DNA of 64,000 bases from Rhyzopertha dominica (Eukaryota > Arthropoda > Insecta > Coleoptera > Bostrichidae): the NCBI GenBank assembly GCA_025024175.1, contig QCXZ01000003.1, forward strand, positions 55,198,023 to 55,262,022, written 5' to 3'. The notes below the pieces were generated by a model. That model made no database searches, was not told the DNA's origin, and worked only from the letters and a program-made list of their open reading frames with translations. A program made the translations under genes and the position numbers. Of this stretch, positions 34,601 through 46,239 are shown in pieces (the stretch's first letter is position 1; every line of letters begins with the position of its first letter).

Positions 34601-37071
34601 AATAACAAAAATTCGACCATATAGTCGAATGTTGCTGCCTGTAAGTAAACAGGCTAGCCCGACTTTGAGACTATATGTATTGTGCACAATGGTAGATGAT
34701 GATATAACAAGAATAGTTAATAGAGATGACTTAATTTGCCTATTTGGTTCTTTTCTGTGTGAAAAGTACAGGATGGCTGTAACTGCTAGACATAAAGGTT
34801 ACATATCACAGAGACTACGAGAATTAGGTAGACTGATGCTAAAGGTAAGGGAACTGGACTCTACAGTAAAAGAACTTTCAAACTTGTTCCATCCTGCCAA
34901 GTTTGATCTTCTAATAAGTGCTACAAAGGTTGTAACTGAAGAGTTTAACAAACCTTCGTTTGCGCTGAAAATAGGACACAGCATAAACGCATGTACCTCA
35001 GTATTGAGTGGTCAGTATATTAGATGCAATGAAATGGAGAAACTTGGAGAAGTATCTCACTTTAACCACCTATTTAATACTGAATGGAAATATAGAGTAT
35101 CATCTATTGCTTTAAAGCAAATTAGCGATTCAAAGTATAACAAGGAAATACAATTACCTCTTGCTGAAGATGTTCAAAAGCTTACATCCTATATTATAGA
35201 GCAGGAAGAGTTGTTACAGGCTCAGCTCCTACAAGAAGACGATTACGGTATTTACCTAAGACTAGTTAGGATAATATTATGCCGCCTAATTTTATTTCAA
35301 CCGTAAACGTGTAGGTGATGTGGACAAATTCACAATTGAGCAGTTTGAGAATAGAAATAAGGCAATGTAATAAAGACATACTTTCCTCATTGTCTGTCCA
35401 AGAACGAAAACTGTCACAATACTTTGTCCATGTTGAGATAAAAGGGGAAACGTGGAAGAAAAGTACCTCTGCTTATTCCAAAGCAAACAGAATCTTGTCT
35501 TTTGTTGCTTATTGGAAGTAGAGCTCGCATTGGAATACCTCCCACCAGTACTTATGTATTTGGAACAAAAAAAGGTGGCTTTGTAAGAGGATGTGATGCT
35601 CTTAGGACTGTAGTTGCATCTTGTAAACTTAAACATCCAGAATTTATGACGTCAACTCGATTTAGAAAGCAAATAGCTACTATGTCCCAAATTATGTCTT
35701 TACGTCAGCATGAAATGGAAGGCTTGGCTAACTTCATGGGGCATGATTACTCAGTTCACAAAAAATTTTTACCGCTTGCCAGAATCTGCCTTGCATATTG
35801 CAAAATTTAGTAAGCTGCTTTTAGCAGTGGAAGGTGGTAACGTAAACAAATATAAAGGCAGAAATCTAGACAATTAGATATTGACGATATTGAAATACAA
35901 GCTAGTGATAATTCTGATGATGATATAAATCCCGAATACGACGACAGAAGTACCAGTGATGAACTTGCAATGCCAGGATCAAGTCAGCAAACAGCCTTGA
36001 GTACTACACCTCAGAAACGTACAGGTAAAAAAGCCAAGGTATGTTAGTTCACAGATGATAATGGTATAAATACACATATTTGTTACGACGTCAAAAAATT
36101 ATAAAATTATTTATGAGTTCAATAATGCCTTTTCTCCAAATACCTTTATTTAATAAGGTAACCGCTTTTCGAGGTAATTAATGAAACCTCATCCTCGGAC
36201 CATCTGGTACAAAAAGAAACATAAATCTACATACATTTAAATACATTTAAATTCTACAATCAATTTAGCTTACAATAATCTATTGTAGCCAATGGTCCGA
36301 GAATGAGGTTCCAGTAATTACCTCCAAACCAATTACCTTATAAAATAAAGGAATTTGGAGAAAAGGCATTATTGTACTCATAAATAATTATATTTACTCC
36401 AAAGTAGGGTCTACTACATATATTCCATTAATTTTTAGGTATTGTTTCGAAATGTGTTAGAATAAGTCATATTATATGGCCATAACAATCTTCATATATA
36501 AAATGTTCCACATCTTTCCCCGTTTGCTGCTTCTAACATTACTTCAAAAGAAGAAACAAGAATACATGTTTGATTTGCCAGTTTTATGATATGGTTGTAA
36601 AAACAATTTTCAGTGTGTGCTTCGGTTGTTAACAAAATGGCCCTTACACTCAAAATCAAAAGGTCGTCAAATTTTGCTTTTAACAGTGCAAGAAATTTAG
36701 ATTTCACCTATAAGAAGTGTGCATATTGAAGGGAGATTTTCAATTGTTAATGAATTTTTCTCAAAAAATTGCTAAAGAGCATAAACACTTTTTAATAGAA
36801 GTAAAATTGTTTCTTATAAACTGCTAGCAGTTGGGTGTGTGATGTAAAACTTAAAAATTTTATTACAGTTTGTGATGAAGAAATGGACCAAAGAAGAAAA
36901 TGCTGCCGCATATAGACATCTGTCTCATTATTTAAAAAACAGAGACTTAGGACTCCCTGGAAAGCAAGAGTGTTAAAAATTCAATCCCTTGAACCATGTT
37001 TGCAACACAGAAAATGGGACTCCATTAAGTTTTGGGTGAAAAATCATTTAAAAATGAAAACAGTTTATTGA
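30841..37071 (+). CDS. Fusion gene: SUV4-20-like SET domain joined to zinc-finger/tyrosine-recombinase-like protein
   Basis: Proposed exons are 30841-31123, 31184-31694, 32597-32668, 32723-32860, 33303-33386 (or from 33255), 33536-33625, 33823-36038 and 36869-37071. All have GT/AG borders. Internal introns 2-6 are all phase 1, and every short exon stays open in the one frame that links the SET exons to the large exon. The product would be about 1,200 residues: SET methyltransferase, acidic/serine-rich linker, two C2H2-like fingers, a tyrosine-recombinase-like region and a short basic C-terminal domain. Known SUV4-20 enzymes di/trimethylate histone H4 Lys20 in chromatin. Here the partner region looks transposon-derived (Crypton-like), so this may be a domesticated gene or a mobile element with a captured SET domain. 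Five one-base indels interrupt the large exon. Separate neighbouring genes remain possible without transcript evidence. Confidence 0.65.
31863..32303. mobile_element. TIR element (441 bp) in an intron of the SET gene
   Basis: CAGGGTGATTCAAAT at 31863 faces ATTTGAATCACTG at 32291-32303. Arms of about 135 bp share GGGGCA, GATAATTGGT and related words. No coding capacity. A clean target duplication was not found. Confidence 0.7.
32597..33625 (+). CDS. Short linker exons of the fusion gene
   Basis: Exons 32597-32668 (encoding PESSPNQTILNHLLVNNIDI), 32723-32860 (EIEESPNSKPANFTRY..., basic near its end), 33303-33386 (ATKPPAAQEESNALLSTTQQ) and 33536-33625 (ETVISEQPHAYSKVSDWLES). Each begins after AG, ends before GT and has phase 1 at both ends, so each could also be skipped without shifting the frame. 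Lengths are 72, 138, 84 and 90 bases. The composition is low-complexity and polar; no domain recognised. Four consecutive short exons without a stop in the required frame is the main support. Confidence 0.6.
33823..36038 (+). CDS. Zinc-finger and tyrosine-recombinase-like exon (Crypton-like)
   Basis: Open without interruption from 33823 to 35306, with an internal ATG at 33840. C2H2-like CLFCQKLCTQLPRHLRRRH starts near codon 144 of the ATG frame, and a second cluster CPCPNCGQ...CRHANYC lies near codon 227. The downstream region follows a tyrosine-recombinase pattern once frames are joined: NRKRVGDVDKFTIEQF (first catalytic Arg, 35299 on), STRFRKQIATMSQ (second Arg), LANFMGHD (His) and KKFYR (Tyr). 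One-base indels at about 35295-35298, 35363-35367, 35444-35447 (GGGG), 35766-35770 (TTTTT) and 35871-35876 break the frame; at least three are in short homopolymer runs. A smaller plus frame at 35502-35810 carries the recombinase C-terminal core. The acidic end closes with the donor AAGGTATGT at 36036-36044. Confidence 0.75.
36106..36388. mobile_element. TIR element (283 bp) in the last intron
   Basis: ATTATTTATGAGT at the left faces CTCATAAATAAT at the right. The arms extend about 100 bp with a few mismatches (AATAATGCCTTTTCTCCAAA in both). The loop holds a duplicated ATACATTTAA. No transposase. Perfect boundaries with the flanking AT-rich intron are hard to fix. Confidence 0.78.
36869..37071 (+). 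CDS. Last exon of the fusion gene (basic C-terminal domain)
   Basis: Acceptor TTATTACAG precedes TTTGTGATGAAGAAATGG in phase 0, matching the donor at 36039. It encodes KKWTKEENAAAYRHLSHYLK, then GLPGKQEC. After a one-base loss at about 36970 (GTGTTAAAAA instead of GTGTTTAAAAA in the second copy) it continues to KWDSIKFWVKNHLKMKTVY and a TGA at 37069-37071. The second copy at 39484 lacks the opposite base (TGGACTCC versus TGGGACTCC), so only the combination of both gives an open exon. That points to sequencing error. Confidence 0.6.
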
Positions 37072-39383
37072 TAAGTAAGTACAACTTAACATAGTGGTCT
37101 TTTGTTTTAATATTACAGAAGTTAAGGTGTTAATGTTAAATTTTGTTAGTGGCTTTTATTTTGTAATCAGCTTAAAATAGGATATATTGGTAGAGATTAA
37201 AAAGTACATCTACGATCATCATAAAAAGTATCAATGTATAGAACAAAGATATCTTTTTCAAAAAATGTAGATACCAACATTTGTTGGCATAATGATCAAA
37301 TCATATTTCTGTATCTAAAATATTGATATATGAGTATGTATATGATGGTCTAGTTATTGTGTTAGACGAAAAAGTTATAGCACTTAAGAAGTACGTCGAT
37401 AGCTTACAGAATAAGAAACAGGATGTTCAGTTTTCTAGTGTTGAGCTTAAAAACTTGCATATTTTTATATAGAACTACCAATCTGTTATGCCAGATTTTG
37501 ATAGCAAATCAAATTGCAAGAAAAAAACTACCAAAAAATTCATATGTCCTAAAACTTTTATTAGAAACATAATTTCAAAATAAAACATATAATTGAGTAA
37601 GGACAACGCAACCGTTCATTTTAGAACATATGCTTTTTTAATAGTTAATTTGTTTATAATTTGATGGTGTAATTAAAGTCTGGCGTAAAAGGTTGGAGGT
37701 TGTATTAAAAGAATGTTGGTTTTGTTCGCTACTAAAAACTGAACACTGTATAGACACTTTAAATTGTGTTGTCGTTTACTCTTGGCTGCTGTAACTTTTG
37801 TTCCAAACATTTTTCTTTAGGATTTTGACGTAAAAGATGTCGATTGGGTGAGCACGATAAACTGGACCACCCTGTACCATCGGAATTTTTGAAAATAAGT
37901 GAGAAAGCATTACTCAAGCCACTGTAACACCATGCATCGTAGATTCCTCGCTTACCAGAATATCATCGTTCTTGATATTGTTGTAATAATATTTTTTACC
38001 TATATTTTCATTAATAGTATGAATATTTGATAGTGATATATTAATAGTATAACTATCTGATATGCTTCAACCATGATTAGATGTATTCCCTTGTATAGTG
38101 ATTTTACTTTCTGTTAATAACCAAGTTAATTTCAATTGTTCTTTTTTCAGACAGTTCATTGTTGTGTGGAACTTGGAAGTGTCAAAGAGCAAAATAAAAA
38201 TTACACGCATATGTTTGTGTTATTTTCTTATACCTTACCAACTCCATCAGTATATGCCAGAAATAATTTATGTGACAATAAAAGAATTTCAAAATCATAG
38301 TTTTTTCTTGTTTGTTCACAATGTTTACAACCCTTAACAAATGTTTAATAGAACCCATAAAGGAATTTGAATAACGAAATACAACTATGTACATGGATTG
38401 TATGAATGCAGGTACGTACACATGAATATTTATTAAGATTATTTTAAATTAAGCTTTACATGTGGTGCACAATATAAATGCAAGTTATATAGACAACAAA
38501 TGCGACCATTGTTGTTACAAATATTTTTACTCAATAAGGGCTAACCTTTAGTGATGTGGAATCGTTCAATCTCTGTTGGCTCTTGATTTGGGTGTATACT
38601 GTGCTAGTACGTCCCATCATTTGCTTTTAACTATACGAGGTGCAACTAAGATATTACATTCAAGGCAAATTAATGACTTTTATGTAATATGTATGATACA
38701 AAAGCACTTATAGCTATTTTCTTTATTTTATGTTAAGTTAATTGCTTTCGGTTCATAAACAACCAAAAGGTTACAAAAATTTAAAAAAAAGTGAAATAAC
38801 ATTGCCTGCTTACTAGTGGTTTTGTATTTACAATTATTAAAAATCTACTGTTCAGATGGCAAATCCACTATTTTTTTAAATATCCATCGAGCAACGCTGG
38901 GTGATCCACAGTTTCAGTCCAGTGTTTTAGTCATTACTACTGTCACTAAAAGTGGAATACCGTAGCGCAACGTCCGCCATATCTGGAGTAAAAGTTTTGG
39001 CGGAAACACTCAAATTTCCCAATGTTTGTTTCTCTCTACCTTGATCAGTAATGGGTTTCCATTATTGATCTTGGTCTTATTACAGTTCCAATCTAAATAA
39101 AATTAACATTGCAAAATTTGAATGTTCTCGGAAAACTTTTACTCCAAATATGGCGGATGTTGCGGTACTGTATTCCATTTAGTGCTGTAGTCCTTACTAC
39201 AGGGTGCTACAGCAGCGTTCTGCAGAAAAGGACGGTACGACGGTTTTCCAAGAAATACACATTGTCGTATGTATAACACTATATTACATGAGCTGACTCG
39301 TCCGCCATATTGAGGCCACTGACAGTTCGAGCTCTGGGTATTGTTTACGGGAGTCGGTAGTCCGTGTTTAAAAATTTTATCTT
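36877..39383 (+). repeat. First copy of a 2.5-kb duplicated segment, ending at the assembly gap
   Basis: Nearly identical to 39484-41985. Differences are almost all one-base indels in short runs (for example AAGTACGTCGATAG versus AAGTACTCGATAG). Ends exactly at the first N. Apart from the last exon start and the TIR element at 38934, it holds no recognised gene. Frames such as 38098-38337 are not supported. Confidence 0.95.
38934..39199. mobile_element. TIR element (~266 bp)
   Basis: TACTACTGTCACTAAAAGTGG on the left faces CCATTTAGTGCTGTAGTCC on the right. The arms continue with CCGCCATATCTGGAGTAAAA and its inverted near-copy for about 100 bp. Non-coding. Repeated at 41535-41801 because of the duplicated segment. 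Confidence 0.75.
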
Positions 39384-39483
39384 NNNNNNNNNNNNNNNNN
39401 NNNNNNNNNNNNNNNNNNNNNNNNNNNNNNNNNNNNNNNNNNNNNNNNNNNNNNNNNNNNNNNNNNNNNNNNNNNNNNNNNNN
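39384..39483. other. Assembly gap (100 N)
   Basis: Exactly 100 Ns, a conventional placeholder of unknown size. The flanks on both sides are the end and the start of the same 2.5-kb sequence. Confidence 0.99.
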
Positions 39484-41985
39484 GAAGAAATGGACCAAAG
39501 AAGAAAATGCTGCCGCATATAGACATCTGTCTCATTATTTAAAAAACAGAGACTTAGGACTCCCTGGAAAGCAAGAGTGTTTAAAAATTCAATCCCTTGA
39601 ACCATGTTTGCAACACAGAAAATGGACTCCATTAAGTTTTGGGTGAAAAATCATTTAAAAATGAAAACAGTTTATTGATAAGTAAGTACAACTTAACATA
39701 GTGGTCTTTTGTTTTAATATTACAGAAGTTAAGGTGTTAATGTTAAATTTTGTTAGTGGCTTTTATTTTGTAATCAGCTTAAAATAGGATATATTGGTAG
39801 AGATTAAAAAGTACATCTACGATCATCATAAAAAGTATCAATGTATAGAACAAAGATATCTTTTTCAAAAAATGTAGATACCAACATTTGTTGGTATAAT
39901 GATCAAATCGTATTTCTGTATCTAAAATATTGATATATGAGTATGTATATGATGGTCTAGTTATTGTGTTAGACGAAAAAGTTATAGCACTTAAGAAGTA
40001 CTCGATAGCTTACAGAATAAGAAAACAGGATGTTTCAGTTTTCTAGTGTTGAGCTAAAAACTTGCATATTTTTATATAGAACTACCAATCTGTTATGCCA
40101 GATTTTGATAGCAAATCAAATTGCAAGAAAAAAACTACCAAAAATTCATATGTCCTAAAACTTTTATTAGAAACATAATTTCAAAATAAAACATATAATT
40201 GAGTAAGGACAACGCAACCGTTCATTTTAGAACATATGCTTTTTAATAGTTAATTTGTTTATAATTTGATGTGTAATTAAAGTCTGGCGTAAAAGGTTGG
40301 AGGTTGTATTTAAAAGAATGTTGGTTTTGTTCGCTACTAAAAAACTGAACACTGTATAGACACTTTAAATTGTGTTGTCGTTTACTCTTGGCTGCTGTAA
40401 CTTTTGTTCCAAACATTTTTCTTTAGGATTTGACGTAAAGATGTCGATTGGGTGAGCACGATAACTGGACCACCCTGTACATCGAATTTTTGAAAATAAG
40501 TGAGAAAGCATTACTCAAGCCACTGTAACACCATGCATCGTAGATTCCTCGCTTACCAGAATATCATCGTTCTTGATATTGTTGTAATAATATTTTTTAC
40601 CTATATTTTCATTAATAGTATGAATATTTGATAGTGATATATTAATAGTATAACTATCTGATATGCTTCAACCATGATTAGATGTATTCCCTTGTATAGT
40701 GATTTTACTTTCTGTTAATAACCAAGTTAATTTCAATTGTTCTTTTTTCAGACAGTTCATTGTTGTGTGGAACTTGGAAGTGTCAAAGAGCAAAATAAAA
40801 ATTACACGCATATGTTTGTGTTATTTTCTTATACCTTACCAACTCCATCAGTATATGCCAGAAATAATTTATGTGACAATAAAAGAATTTCAAAATCATA
40901 GTTTTTTCTTGTTTGTTCACAATGTTTACAACCCTTAACAAATGTTTAATAGAACCCATAAAGGAATTTGAATAACGAAATACAACTATGTACATGGATT
41001 GTATGAATGCAGGTACGTACACATGAATATTTATTAAGATTATTTTAAATTAAGCTTTACATGTGGTGCACAATATAAATGCAAGTTATATAGACAACAA
41101 ATGCGACCATTGTTGTTACAAATATTTTTACTCAATAAGGGCTAACCTTTAGTGATGTGGAATCGTTCAATCTCTGTTGGCTCTTGATTTGGGTGTATAC
41201 TGTGCTAGTACGTCCCATCATTTGCTTTTAACTATACGAGGTGCAACTAAGATATTACATTCAAGGCAAATTAATGACTTTTATGTAATATGTATGATAC
41301 AAAAGCACTTATAGCTATTTTCTTTATTTTATGTTAAGTTAATTGCTTTCGGTTCATAAACAACCAAAAGGTTACAAAAATTTAAAAAAAAGTGAAATAA
41401 CATTGCCTGCTTACTAGTGGTTTTGTATTTACAATTATTAAAAATCTACTGTTCAGATGGCAAATCCACTATTTTTTTAAATATCCATCGAGCAACGCTG
41501 GGTGATCCACAGTTTCAGTCCAGTGTTTTAGTCATTACTACTGTCACTAAAAGTGGAATACCGTAGCGCAACGTCCGCCATATCTGGAGTAAAAGTTTTG
41601 GCGGAAACACTCAAATTTCCCAATGTTTGTTTCTCTCTACCTTGATCAGTAATGGGTTTCCATTATTGATCTTGGTCTTATTACAGTTCCAATCTAAATA
41701 AAATTAACATTGCAAAATTTGAATGTTCTCGGAAAAACTTTTACTCCAAATATGGCGGATGTTGCGGTACTGTATTCCATTTAGTGCTGTAGTCCTTACT
41801 ACAGGGTGCTACAGCAGCGTTCTGCAGAAAAGGACGGTACGACGGTTTTCCAAGAAATACACATTGTCGTATGTATAACACTATATTACATGAGCTGACT
41901 CGTCCGCCATATTGAGGCCACTGACAGTTCGAGCTCTGGGTATTGTTTACGGGAGTCGGTAGTCCGTGTTTAAAAATTTTATCTT
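39484..41985 (+). repeat. Second copy of the 2.5-kb duplicated segment, starting at the assembly gap
   Basis: Begins directly after the last N with GAAGAAATGGACC, the same sequence as 36877, and ends with AATTTTATCTT, the last bases before the gap. It then continues into unique sequence (TGGAGTACATTTTAC). Includes a copy of the last exon of the fusion gene and of the TIR element (41535-41801). Confidence 0.95.
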
Positions 41986-42318
41986 TGGAGTACATTTTAC
42001 NTACAAAAACGAGAAACATCTAAAAACCACGAAGGCAATTAGGTAAGGATCTCATTAAGTGGTTTTGTTAAATAACCAAATATGTCTTTAATATCAGTGT
42101 TTTTTATTTAAAGGACTGTGAGACAATTAAAGTGCCTATCATGATATACTAACCCAATTGCCATCCGTCGTTGCTTAGTGGTTTTGTCGTTTTCATCTTA
42201 AAAAAGCCTCCAAACTGAAAATATTATGGGTGACTGCCCATTCCCATAAACAAAACATGCAGTTCAATCTGTCAGTGCTCAATGAGCCACAATATGCCGG
42301 ACGAGTCGGCAATGATAT

Positions 42319-42780
42319 CACAGCATAGGGAAACCAGCAAGCTCACTCAAACGGCGGCACTTTGATCTTAGTAAGTGATGTTTTGCGACATATGGTGGGG
42401 TTGTAGTGGGGGTGGGTACCCGATGTCACAATGCTCGCGAGCCAATTGCCTGACCAGGTCCGGATTTAAAAATTTGTTATCGGATAAAAATAATAAAATA
42501 GTCAAAAAGAATACGTTTAAATAATGTTTAATTTAATTCACCGACCTTCCATATTCACATTCATTGCACTAAACGGTGGACCTCAGCATAAAAAATGCTG
42601 TGTTTGAACCACGAATAAAATTTCCACAATCCGGCCCTGGAATATCGGCGCNCACGCGACCATTGCACGAACGATACTGACGCTCTGCATCCGGAGAACA
42701 TGGCGGAATTATAGCTTAGGATGCTTCGAGTGCACTTACGATTTTGGGCGGAGTGCGCCTGCTGGTTTTCCTATGCTGTG
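42319..42780. mobile_element. TIR element (462 bp), CACAGCATAGG ends
   Basis: Left end CACAGCATAGGGAAACCAGC and right end, read inward, CACAGCATAGGAAAACCAGC; about 27 of the first 30 bases agree. No transposase frame inside. The flanks AATGATAT and GTAATATA are not an exact duplication. The superfamily is not assigned. Confidence 0.75.
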
Positions 42781-42784
42781 GTAA

Positions 42785-44775
42785 TATACTAGTACTAGTA
42801 GTGCTCTAGTCGCACAATTTAAGTCACGGACGAGTTCATTTTGCGAGTGTCTAAAACTGACCAATAAACTATTAATTAGCATAAAGCACGAAAGTGTCAG
42901 TTTTATTAGATATTTTACTCGTTGTTTCTATCGTTTGGTGTATTCGTTGTTCGCAAATCAATTCTTTGCTGCTGTTGTTAGATACTTTATTAGTTATTGT
43001 GTTCCTGGCGTTCGGTGCAAGGCAGTGCGCGTAATCAATCTCAATAGGTAGATTTTTTGTATATGCGAACTAAATGGCGCAATAACTAAGTATGAAAGTG
43101 GGCCAAAAATAATCCGAAAAGGTGGACCTCGTAATTAACAATAAATTCAGCAAAAAATTAAGTATACATGTGTTAAGAAAATGTATAGAGTATAGTTGAA
43201 TCTTTTATATTTCAGATATGCATTCATAATTTAACTCTAAATATTCAGTAGTTTGTGAGTAGTTTTGTAAATTATTATATAGCATACAATTGAATATGAA
43301 CCCCCGCTAACAAACAAAATTGACAGCACTACTGATTTGAAGGTTGGACAATGTGCTACTTGCACAAAAAATTTTATGTGCTTATTTCGATCATTAAGGT
43401 CATATAATTACGTGTGCAAAGTATTTTTGAATTGTCTTTGTTAATACGATATTTATTTCGTCTTAAAATTCGAACCCATTATCTGCGCGCCAAAACGATC
43501 ACTTAACCGCTGTGACGTCAGAATTATCCAAATAAACAAGTTAAAGGAAACGGCGCGAGGCCCTTTGCTTTTAGAGATCATTGCCACTCGTCACTCGCTG
43601 TTCCAGCGTTTATAGTTTGTTTACCTTTTGCGGGCGCCGAGTATGCGCATAACAGACTCGATACTGGTGAAGTGGACATCGTTTTGACGTCACGTGAAAT
43701 TTAAAGCGCCAAATGCAATTTTTTATTAATAATTTTATGCACTTGCGATTTTTTGCATTGACCATTGAAGTTTTCCAGATTTATCCAAAAATAAAATTAG
43801 TGCAAGTAGCCCATTCTGCCGCCCAAAACGGGTGTTACATGGCAGGTTCAACAAATATCGGGCTAGTTTTAATTGCGTATATGCTGAACTTTATAAAGAG
43901 AGAAGTATTTATCCGGTTACGAAAAAAATTTGGTTTTCATAAAATTTATCAAACTATCAGTTACCAGGTCAGTTTAAACTAGTTAACCGTTAACAGACTT
44001 CCGGTTAACTGCCTAACGTGTGCAGTCTTATGCTTAAAACGTTACATGTCTCGAATTAATTCGTCGGGCAAGTTAGCAATATGGCAACATTGCAATGCGT
44101 CCTTGGTAATTCTTGGTTATAGTATAGGACACACAGCACAGTGATTGCGAAGAATCACCAACAGACACAGACATTTCAACTGCGCATAAAGCAGTATTGT
44201 TATATTGCTTCCCTGCCAGATGAATTAACTCCAGACATATTACGTTTTAATTCTGAATTGAAAATATGTTAAATACATATTTGAAATTCATTTTCTTGAT
44301 ATATAAACCAAGACATGACATGAAAATTTCGGATACAGATTAATAAGAGATGAAATAAAAAAAGTTCCAAAACAAAAATGGTGCTTTTTTGAAATGTAGT
44401 TTAGTCTAAACAAAAAATATGTCAGTAAAATTTTGAAATTGAATGTTTCTGGTACACATACGGATTAAATCGTTTGGTAGCTTTAGTCGAATAAATTTTT
44501 TTCTAGTGTATTAGAAATTATTGTTTGTCAACACTGTTCCAAAACCGTCTTGAATTAAATCGTTTAATATATCGTTTCATTCCGTATAAAAATGTATTTA
44601 TTACTCGTATTTTACTGAAATAATTTGTTACGAAAACGAAAGAATAATACGATTATGAAGTTCGTTAACAAGAAAATAGTATAATGATGTAATAGGTATG
44701 TACATGTATTTAAAATGTTTAGATATTGGAATATCGTACTGAAAAGTAAAACTGCTTGCTATAAGTTATGTTACG
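42785..44775. other. No recognisable gene
   Basis: A CpG-containing stretch at 43490-43690 (GGGCGCCGAGTATGCGCAT) stands out from AT-rich surroundings and could be promoter-like, but no downstream coding exon could be tied to it. A frame of 89 codons at 43713-43982 has no family features. Confidence 0.35.
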
Positions 44776-44900
44776 CTCAAAATTGGAGATGGTTTATATT
44801 GGTAATACATTCACAACGTATATCGGTCGTTGAAAAGACGTGTGTATGAATCAATATGTCGCATTTCTAAGAACCAATAAAAATACTGATACTTGCACAG
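44775..44900 (+). repeat. Outlying relic of repeat family X with conserved core
   Basis: TTATATTGGTAATACATTCA, then TATCGGTCGTTGAAAAGACG, TGTGTATGAATCAATATGTC and GCATTTCTAAGAACCAATAA; the last words match 13200-13225 as well. Confidence 0.65.
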
Positions 44901-45429
44901 ATACCTTGATTTTGCTTTCTCTTTGTAAACGAAGAGTCGATTCTATGCAAATTAAAGATACAGACACTATTATTTATAAATTTTTGATCATTCGAATGTG
45001 TATGGGATATGTTATCAGTACATAGTTATTAGTACTTTTTGAAATTCTAAACATCGCGGTCTATCTCGATTTTCAACTCTACCAGACACCGTCGTGGTGA
45101 AACAAGTTAACCATTTATCTAAGATATTTTGCGAAGATACTGACTTATCCAATTTGGCCATGTTTTGTTCTTCGTTTTTTATAGGTACGTTATGTGACTT
45201 ATCATAATCTTTCATCTTCCATTTTTGGCGCCTTCCGGTTCGATTCGTTTCGGACGAACTTGGACGCCATTTTTTTTGTAGTGGACTTTGTCCACTTTAA
45301 TGCCGTACCTAAAATGGAGAAAAAATGTATCTTAATTTACTGTCAGTTGGATTAGGTAAGTGAATAACACTTCGAAGCTAAAAATAACACGTCTATTGAG
45401 CCTTTTACACAAAACGAAAACGGTAATTA

Positions 45430-46235
45430 CNATACATATATGAAACAAGGTTAACCAGTCCTGGACGGCTTGGTTATAGACCTGCGAAATAGGCGGCCGA
45501 CATGTTCACTCTGAAAGCAGAAGCGTACTTAGCGTATGAAAGCTCCTACGGGGTTAGTCGGTAGTGTATTCAAAGCCAAGCTACAAGCAGTGAGCAAAAA
45601 CCCAAAAAATACAGTTACCAGGGTGAATCAGTGCCCCATAATCGGTGCGGTAATCAACGGAGAACCCTTCCGGCTAATAGTCCTCGGAAGAACTCCTGGC
45701 ACCCAATACAACGACAACCTCCAAGTTAGTCGGCCTTTGGAGGGTACTGGTGCACTCCACGGGGCTTGGATCGGAAGGAAAGATGTAGTGTCCGCTTAGT
45801 CGACCTCGGAGTTCCTTTGTCTGAGATTACAACGACGATCCACAAGTTGGGGATGCCGGTGCAATCCGACGGGCCGGTGTCGTGAGATAGGAATAGCGCT
45901 GTCGCCGACTGGACCTGTTNTCCTAAGTGAGGATATCAGGAACAATCCAGCAACAAGCTGGGAAGAGAAAGCCGAGGTAAGCTGGACTTCCTAGGGCACA
46001 ACTCACCTGGTCGCTAGTTTTCTCCTGTCGGCTTCCTCGGATGGCTGCTGGTGGCTGACTCCGGCTGGAACTGCCTTCCTTTTTTTGGACTTTTTCGTCG
46101 GTTGTTATGGAGCATCTGATATAAGTATCATTTTCTCCTAACATCCATGTTAAATTCATGTGGGGAAAATTGGATAGATATGTATAATTTATTATAATAT
46201 TAGGATCTTCTTGAGTTGCCGCGATTGTGAGGTTC
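45430..46235. other. GC-rich unassigned segment next to a LINE fragment
   Basis: Base composition rises sharply compared with the flanks. Two diverged internal repeats share ACAACGAC and GGTGCA(A/C)TCC (about 45705-45780 and 45829-45895). It lies downstream of the minus-strand LINE, so it may be its 3' untranslated end. An 87-codon frame at 45536-45799 has no recognised family. Confidence 0.4.
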
Positions 46236-46239
46236 ATGC

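Noticed and set aside
38098..38421. Frames of 79 codons on both strands, repeated at 40699-41022
   Set aside because: The repetition comes from the duplicated contig end; neither strand shows family features.
43713..43982. Plus-strand frame of 89 codons near a CpG-containing stretch
   Set aside because: No family features and no splice context tying it to a gene.
44840..45025. Plus frame of 61 codons overlapping the conserved core
   Set aside because: The frame is not kept open in other copies of the repeat; it is treated as part of repeat family X.
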